A DNA stretch of 64,000 nt from contig JAUNUN010000005.1 of NCBI GenBank assembly GCA_030538155.1, positions 1 through 64,000 on the forward strand, read 5' to 3'. Every line of letters starts with the position of its first letter. Position 1 is the first letter of the stretch. The stretch comes from a bacterium (GTDB taxonomy: Bacteria; Desulfobacterota; Desulfobulbia; Desulfobulbales; Desulfobulbaceae). A program made the translations under genes and the position numbers. The notes below the pieces were generated by a model, which was given only the letters and a program-made list of their open reading frames with translations, was not told where the DNA came from and ran no database searches. Positions 59,436-64,000 of the stretch are shown one piece after another.

Positions 59436-60584
59436 TTACTGGGATAGAACGCTTAAATCACTTGGTTCTTGCCGCAAAATGATGTGCGTGATTTCCGAAG
59501 GCACGCCGAGACGGCAGGAAAATCCGGCCCATAGGCCTGCTCCTGGGCTGACGTAGAGCTTTGCCCCTGCAAAGTCGTACAGTCCGCCGACAAGACCGTG
59601 ATTGTACGAAGCAATCAAGCGTTTCAGGAAAAACAGATGACCGCCATGGGTGTGGCCTGAAAGCTGAAGATCCACCTTTATATCACCCGCAGGAACGGTG
59701 GGGCGGTGCTGGAGAAGCACATGCAGCCCCTCAGGCCGTGTGTGCAGAAAGCCGTGTTCCGGCCCAGCCCCGCCAAAGCGCCGTGCAGCCTGATCCGCCA
59801 AGCCGGAAAGAACAAGCGTTTCTCCCTGGACGGAGAGCGAGCGGTATTCGTTTTCCAGCATATCTATCCCCAAATCTTCAAATGCCTGCAACCAGCGCTG
59901 GATGCCAAAATAATACTCGTGGTTGCCGGCAACACCGTACACGCCGTATTTTGCCTGCAAGGCCCGTAGAGGTGCGATGTCGTTCCGCAGCGATTCCGGT
60001 GAGCCGTCAATCATGTCGCCGGTCAAAACGACCAGATCGGCGTCAAGTGCATTGGTTTTCCGGACCACTTCCTTAAGCCGGTCTTCCTTGAGCAGGGGGC
60101 CAATGTGCAAATCTGAAAGCTGAACAATGGAAAATCCGTCCAAGGCCGGTGGCAGGTTGGGAAAAGAGATTTCCTGGGTATGCACATTAGGCACCCGCAG
60201 GGATTGCCAGGTGCCGTACAGAGAGAGCACAAGTGCTGCGCCGACGATTCCTCCGGCACGGAGGGCAGGAGAAAACGGCAGATGCCGGGAACCGCCCAGC
60301 CGGCGGAGAATCAGCAGCACCAGGGCCAGAGCATCCTTGATGAGCAGCAAGAAGGCGAGGATGACCATGGCGCTGTAGAAAAACTCCATGGTCACCAGCA
60401 CCGGGGGAGGGAAGTCCGGAGCGATGAAGGAGCCGCCGATTTTCTCGTAGAGCAGGTATTTCAGCCCAATGGCAAAGAGGGCAAGGCCGGCTGCGAGCTT
60501 CAGCCACAACCTGCAGGGCAGCCGCCGGATCAGGCTTACGATGATGTAGCAAAAGAGAACAAGAGTGGGAAGAGCAAGTCGCAT
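59436..60584 (-). CDS. membrane-anchored metallophosphoesterase
   Basis: 382 residues. Four N-terminal hydrophobic helices (residues 1-130) precede a calcineurin-like phosphoesterase domain. Metal-ligand motifs are all present: LSDLHIGP, LTGDMIDG, VAGNHEYYFG, and LSGHTHGGH. Like YkuE/YaeI relatives, it may act on lipid phosphates or UDP-linked lipids at the membrane; that is inference. The ATG lacks a strong site. Confidence 0.9.
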   Translation of the reverse strand: MRLALPTLVLFCYIIVSLIRRLPCRLWLKLAAGLALFAIGLKYLLYEKIGGSFIAPDFPPPVLVTMEFFYSAMVILAFLLLIKDALALVLLILRRLGGSRHLPFSPALRAGGIVGAALVLSLYGTWQSLRVPNVHTQEISFPNLPPALDGFSIVQLSDLHIGPLLKEDRLKEVVRKTNALDADLVVLTGDMIDGSPESLRNDIAPLRALQAKYGVYGVAGNHEYYFGIQRWLQAFEDLGIDMLENEYRSLSVQGETLVLSGLADQAARRFGGAGPEHGFLHTRPEGLHVLLQHRPTVPAGDIKVDLQLSGHTHGGHLFFLKRLIASYNHGLVGGLYDFAGAKLYVSPGAGLWAGFSCRLGVPSEITHIILRQEPSDLSVLSQ

Positions 60585-60782
60585 AGGTACAAAGAGCTTT
60601 ATTGGGAGACTGGATCAGGCCGGCGGATTTGAAGCAGCTTGATCTCGCTGTTTCATGGGCGGAATAAAAATATGGGGGTGAAGATCGGCAGGTGCAGGTG
60701 GTCGGCTGCGGCACAATCGTGCCGGGCAACAAATGTGTTGCCTAAAACTGGTTTTGTCCATGACGATATTGCAGCAAGAGAG

Positions 60783-61724
60783 TTACTTGAAAAGCAGGCG
60801 CAAAAAACGATCCATATCTGGCTGATCCAAACGGTTTAGGCCGATTTGGCGGGCAAAGGCAAGGGCTTCCCCATATTCCTCGCTGCTGATACTGCGCCCC
60901 AGTTCGGCAAAGTCGGCGCTGCGGCCACAGGGACGATACTGCGCCATGATATTGACATAGGTGGCGGGCGATACCTGTTCTGCTATAAAACGTAAAATCT
61001 CCTGTGTTTCTGCATACATTCCCGGCATGAGCAGGTGCCTGACCAGCAATCCCGAGCGAGCTAAACCATGATCGTCCAGCACCAGTTCTCCTACCTGGCC
61101 CTGCATCCACAGCACCGCCTCCCGCATCCGTTGCGGATAATCAGGCGCATGGGCATAACGCTTGGCTGTTTCCGGTAACCAGAACTTCATATCCGGCATA
61201 TAGATATCCACACAGCCTGCAAGTAGATTCAGGGTTTGCAGACTTTCGTAGCCGCCACAGTTGTAGACCAGGGGAATGTCAAGGCCTGCATCAAGCGCCA
61301 CGGCCAGCGCCTCCAGCAGCTGCGGCACAATATGACTCGGGGTGACCACATTGATATTGGCGCAGCCCATGGCCTGCAGTTCAAGCATGATGGCGGCAAA
61401 ATCCCGGGCATCCACGGCCTGGGCCGTTTCCGTGCTGGTACTGATGTCCTCGTTCTGACAAAAACAGCAGCCAAGGTTGCAGCCGGCTACAAAGATCGTG
61501 CCCGATCCAGCCTTGCCGACCAGCGGCTGTTCTTCACCGAAATGCGGACCATAGCCGGCGATACAGGCGGAGGCGGCTGTGGAGCACACTCCTCTTTCTC
61601 CGGCTAGGCGGTCTACCCCGCATAGACGCGGGCACAGGGTGCAAGGCGAGAGCAGCTGCCGGGCTGCATCAGCCCTGGCTTGTACTATTCCCCGGCTATG
61701 CAGTTGTTGAGCGAGATTCGGCAT
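60783..61724 (-). CDS. PflX-type radical SAM protein (pyruvate formate-lyase activase-like)
   Basis: 313 residues. An N-terminal cysteine set CTLCPRLCGVDR ... GVC precedes the radical SAM core VAGCNLGCCFCQNEDIS (CxxxCxxC). This domain order fits COG1313 (PflX). GGYESLQTL and VDIYMPDMKFW are family segments. The start ATG at 61724 aligns with family N-termini; the frame runs further up without a site. Its target glycyl-radical enzyme, if any, is not in the window. Confidence 0.88.
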   Translation of the reverse strand: MPNLAQQLHSRGIVQARADAARQLLSPCTLCPRLCGVDRLAGERGVCSTAASACIAGYGPHFGEEQPLVGKAGSGTIFVAGCNLGCCFCQNEDISTSTETAQAVDARDFAAIMLELQAMGCANINVVTPSHIVPQLLEALAVALDAGLDIPLVYNCGGYESLQTLNLLAGCVDIYMPDMKFWLPETAKRYAHAPDYPQRMREAVLWMQGQVGELVLDDHGLARSGLLVRHLLMPGMYAETQEILRFIAEQVSPATYVNIMAQYRPCGRSADFAELGRSISSEEYGEALAFARQIGLNRLDQPDMDRFLRLLFK

Positions 61725-61966
61725 GAAAGGAGGCTCCGGGATGTGGAATTTTGTTCGCAGGCAAAATACACCAGGAACACAATGTACCAAGCATAACATG
61801 GAGCACAAAATGGTACAGGCAGGAAATATTACTCCCATGAATATGGAAAGGGAGTATCCTCGGCAGAAGGGGTTAGGCCAAGCAGGCTGACTGAAACAGA
61901 ACGCTCTCGAAAAAGTTCGAGCGATTCAGTTGGGCAAAGAGGGTGGATACACAAAAGGAATGCAGA

Positions 61967-62512
61967 ATGAAGAGGCTCAGCACGGAGAACACAGGCCTTA
62001 TCGTCGTCGATATTCAAGGCAAATTGGCATGTCTGGTTCATAACAGCGACTACCTGATAGCATGCTGCCAAAAGCTGATACAAGGGGCTCAAACCCTTGG
62101 CCTGCCCATCCTGTGGCTGGAGCAAAATCCGGAGGGTCTAGGCAGAACGGTTGACGAATTACTTCCGTTCTTGAACCGGCAGGAAGCGATTATCAAGTTC
62201 ACTTTTGATGCCTGCAAAGAACCGCTTTTTATGCAGGCCATCGAAGCAACAAAAAGGCCGACCTGGCTTGTCTGCGGCATTGAAGCGCATATATGCGTCT
62301 ATCAAACTGCTTTTCATTTAAAAAAATACGGCTATGACATTCATCTGGTTCGTGACTGCATTTCCTCCCGTAAACCCGAGAATATAGAACTGGCAACAAA
62401 CAAATTGGCGCATCATGGAGTGTCAATCACCGGACTGGAGATGTGCTTGTACGAGTTGGTTCAAGACTGCCGGGTACCGGAGTTCAAAGAAATACTTAAA
62501 TTGATCAGATAG
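61967..62512 (+). CDS. isochorismatase-family cysteine hydrolase
   Basis: 181 residues. The Asp is in GLIVVDIQGKLA, the Lys in IIKFTFDACKEP and the nucleophilic Cys in GIEAHICVYQTAF, completing the Asp-Lys-Cys triad. The VCGIEAHICVYQTA motif matches the YcaC-like or hydrolase subgroup, which acts on small amides. AGGA precedes the ATG at 61967. No neighbour suggests a substrate. Confidence 0.9.
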   Translation: MKRLSTENTGLIVVDIQGKLACLVHNSDYLIACCQKLIQGAQTLGLPILWLEQNPEGLGRTVDELLPFLNRQEAIIKFTFDACKEPLFMQAIEATKRPTWLVCGIEAHICVYQTAFHLKKYGYDIHLVRDCISSRKPENIELATNKLAHHGVSITGLEMCLYELVQDCRVPEFKEILKLIR

Positions 62513-62552
62513 TTGGGCCTATCCCGGTATAAGCTGGTGAATATCCCTGGAG

Positions 62553-62860
62553 TGAACAGCCCTGAGTTTTTTGGGAGGCAGTTTTCATGTGAGGCAGGCA
62601 GGGCGGCCTGATCTCGCTCACTTTCCCGGCCGAGATCATGTGCCTGGGCATTTTTGAGGCTTTGCACCAGGTTCTTCCGGTCTCGGGCGTACAACCTGTT
62701 TTGCCGGCAATGGAGCAAATGGCGGCCCAGTTTGATGCGTATTCAGCCTGCTCCAAAACTAAGCGGAGCACACGCTCCCGAACTTCTGCGCTGTACCTTT
62801 TATTGGTATTCATGATCCATTCTTAGACCATGGGGCTTCCGACAATACCAGGGCGATTCA
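62553..62860 (-). mobile_element. internally deleted IS3-family element
   Basis: A 308-bp remnant with both ends recognisable: TGAACAGCCCTGAG at 62553 and, inverted, TGAATCGCCCTGG ending at 62860. Inside, the minus strand starts at ATG 62813 with the orfA N-terminus. orfB and the rest of orfA are missing, so it is a MITE-like deletion derivative. No target duplication was found. Confidence 0.75.
62640..62813 (-). pseudogene. IS3 transposase OrfA fragment
   Basis: MNTNKRYSAEVRERVLRLVL then EYASNWAAICSIAGKTGCTPET is the helix-turn-helix region of IS3-type OrfA (IS3/IS911 group). The rest degenerates after about residue 45 by a frameshift. Confidence 0.85.
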
Positions 62861-62868
62861 ATACATGG

Positions 62869-62916
62869 ATCGGTTCATTGTAGGTGCCCATGTCTCAAGA
62901 AATGCAACCACATCAT
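62869..62916 (+). repeat. dispersed repeat, copy C
   Basis: ATCGGTTCATTG and, after five variable bases, GCCCATGTCTCAA and GCAACCAC match copy B (roughly 80% over 45 bases). It starts nine bases beyond the outer end of the deleted IS3 element. Confidence 0.65.
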
Positions 62917-62985
62917 AAAGTCAACAAATTTTGACTGGATAACAACGGAACAACAAGGTGTTGTTCTGGTTTTGTCGCAATAAAC

Positions 62986-63013
62986 TTGTTTTTCTTGTTT
63001 GATCCTCTATAAT
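62986..63013 (+). promoter_or_regulatory. promoter of the lytic transglycosylase gene
   Basis: TTGTTT (62986-62991), a 16-base spacer, and a perfect TATAAT (63008-63013). It leaves an untranslated leader of about 150 bases before the chosen ATG. Confidence 0.7.
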
Positions 63014-63172
63014 AGCACCTCCTTTAGATATCTATTTGTTCATCATCAACAAGCAACGGTTTGCCTTTTGCGATGACACACAGTCTTCCGCAAGAAGTAG
63101 TTTGACTTGCCTTGTCGGTCTAATCGTTGCCCCAACCAGACAGCGGCCTTTGACCGCTCCACAAAAAAAATC

Positions 63173-63760
63173 ATGAACGTATCGCCCACGAAAGGATGCC
63201 CGGCATCCCAATGCAGACGACTGTTCGCTGTTTTTGCCCTAACCCTTTTTGTTCTCTGCAGCACTCCCCTGGCCGTTCAGGCTACGTACCGGACAAAGCC
63301 CACCACCTTGTCCAAAAAAGTTCCGTACCGGCATGAAATTGAACATGCCGCTCGTTTGCACGGGCTTGATCCGACCTTGATGGCGGCTTTAGTGAAGGTG
63401 GAGTCCGGCTTCAACCCCAGGGCCAAGGGCCCCACCGGTGCACGCGGATTGGCCCAGCTCAAGCCCCAGACAGCCTCCAGGCTTGGTGTGCGCGACATCC
63501 ACGACCCGCTGGAGAACCTCAAAGGTGGAGCCCGCTATCTCGCTAAATGCATGTCTCTTTTTGGTAATGAAGAAGTTGCGCTCCTAGCCTATAACCGTGG
63601 GCCCGGTGCGGTCAAAAAAATGAAGGGAGCACAGGGTAAGGCCAAGGCCTCGGCCTTTGTACGCAAGGTGAAGCATGCCCAGCGCGGTTTTCAACTAACG
63701 GCTCAAACCTCTCGGGAAGTCATCGCCATTAGTGATCCGCCAAGAAAACAGAGCGTCTGA
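63173..63760 (+). CDS. lytic murein transglycosylase, SLT domain
   Basis: 195 residues, exported: a signal sequence RRLFAVFALTLFVLCSTPLAV near residues 15-38 (20 of them hydrophobic or small). The SLT domain spans about 55-165. The catalytic Glu is in ALVKVESGFNP; GARGLAQLKPQTA, NLKGGARYLAKCM and VALLAYNRGPGAV are the standard motifs. It cleaves murein with 1,6-anhydro product. The start ATG 63173 has no strong site; an upstream in-frame start at 63107 is possible. Confidence 0.9.
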   Translation: MNVSPTKGCPASQCRRLFAVFALTLFVLCSTPLAVQATYRTKPTTLSKKVPYRHEIEHAARLHGLDPTLMAALVKVESGFNPRAKGPTGARGLAQLKPQTASRLGVRDIHDPLENLKGGARYLAKCMSLFGNEEVALLAYNRGPGAVKKMKGAQGKAKASAFVRKVKHAQRGFQLTAQTSREVIAISDPPRKQSV

Positions 63761-63794
63761 AAACAGCACCTGCACGCTGTCAGTGTTCTTTTCT

Positions 63795-63830
63795 CTGCCC
63801 TTGGTTTGAGTGAACAAGGGCAGATTTTTT
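63795..63830. terminator. terminator of the transglycosylase gene
   Basis: CTGCCCTTG / CAAGGGCAG (9 bp, 11-base loop) followed by ATTTTTTA. It touches the stop of the next minus-strand gene. Confidence 0.88.
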
Positions 63831-64000
63831 ATGATGTGCTGCCGGCCTTTTGGCGGCGTTGCGCCACCTTGCAGAACAGCCCCTCCTTGCTGAGGGTGGT
63901 GCCAAAGCACTGGTTGCAGGAAACGCAGGCAGCCCTGGCGTGATCACCGCCGGCCCAGCGTTTGACCAAGTGCGGTTCGCAGATCAGCGGCCGTGATAGG
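63829..64000 (-). CDS. old-yellow-enzyme-type NADH:flavin oxidoreductase, C-terminal fragment
   Basis: The last 57 codons of a minus-strand gene that extends past the right edge. SRPLICEPHLVKRWAGGD is the conserved C-terminal motif of OYE-type reductases; CVSCNQCFGTTLSKEGLFC is the cysteine cluster region of the NADH oxidase/2,4-dienoyl-CoA reductase-like group. Stop TAA at 63829-63831. Confidence 0.75.
   Translation of the reverse strand, partial: LSRPLICEPHLVKRWAGGDHARAACVSCNQCFGTTLSKEGLFCKVAQRRQKAGSTS

Noticed and set aside
60783-61724. Radical SAM member of an AmmeMemoRadiSam set with the AMMECR1 gene
   Set aside because: Its N-terminal cysteine pattern fits PflX (COG1313) better and it lies about 10 kb away, across an island.

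Overview
The window (about 57% G+C, densely packed, mostly minus-strand operons) looks like chromosome from a strictly anaerobic, Gram-negative Desulfobacterota bacterium, most likely of the Desulfobulbus group. That placement is inference from gene content: a ferredoxin-dependent arylpyruvate oxidation cluster, GlnRS next to GltX, a two-domain PPK2-type polyphosphate:AMP phosphotransferase, Lnt with lipoprotein-like proteins, and RF2 with a classical programmed frameshift. No rRNA and no CRISPR array were seen.

Layout. 1-1010: mobile-element scar, an IS30 transposase cut by the left edge, inserted in an istB remnant, beside a possible HsdR relic. 1184-3731: an unclassified 575-residue protein and an exported FKBP isomerase. 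3941-13196: a minus-strand catabolic cluster with two paralogous phenylacetate-CoA ligases, LivFGMH, a double-ACT protein and indolepyruvate:ferredoxin oxidoreductase (iorAB). 13406-28392: an extracytoplasmic protein of unknown role, an ABC-F ATPase, an Elp3-like radical SAM protein, RNase III, tRNA-Cys, ThpR, NadC, ValRS, a dGTPase, RF2, Lnt and CorC. 28813-39412: transketolase, superoxide dismutase, polyphosphate:AMP phosphotransferase, thiolase, nitroreductase, a TRIC/UPF0126 channel, MgtC, an NlpE-like protein and an FMN reductase. 39626-51446: FeoA, GlnRS, GluRS, an IS3 relic, citrate synthase, an AI-2E exporter-family protein, BioA/BioB, a cysteine-cluster protein, AMMECR1 and a YpfJ-type zinc peptidase.

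52196-59435 is an accessory island beginning just downstream of tRNA-Ser(CGA). It holds an unrecognised ORF (with an in-frame TGA upstream), then a compact type III restriction-modification operon: mod, a Fic-domain AMPylase gene, and res. fic and res overlap by an ATGA, and res is broken by a -1 frameshift near 58126-58132. The island ends in IS3-type debris. 59436-64000: metallophosphoesterase, a PflX-type radical SAM protein, an isochorismatase-family hydrolase, an internally deleted IS3 element, a lytic transglycosylase with a clear promoter, and the C-terminus of an old-yellow-enzyme-type reductase cut by the right edge.

How the genes work together. The Liv transporter, IorAB and the two CoA ligases form a route for taking up aromatic or branched amino acids and handling the derived 2-oxo acids, with reduced ferredoxin and acyl-CoA as products. 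The middle block is translation and housekeeping. The most unusual arrangement is the AMP-transferase (Fic) gene embedded between mod and res of a type III R-M operon whose nuclease gene is now frameshifted. Three groups of IS3-family relics share a dispersed repeat that points to nested insertion and decay.
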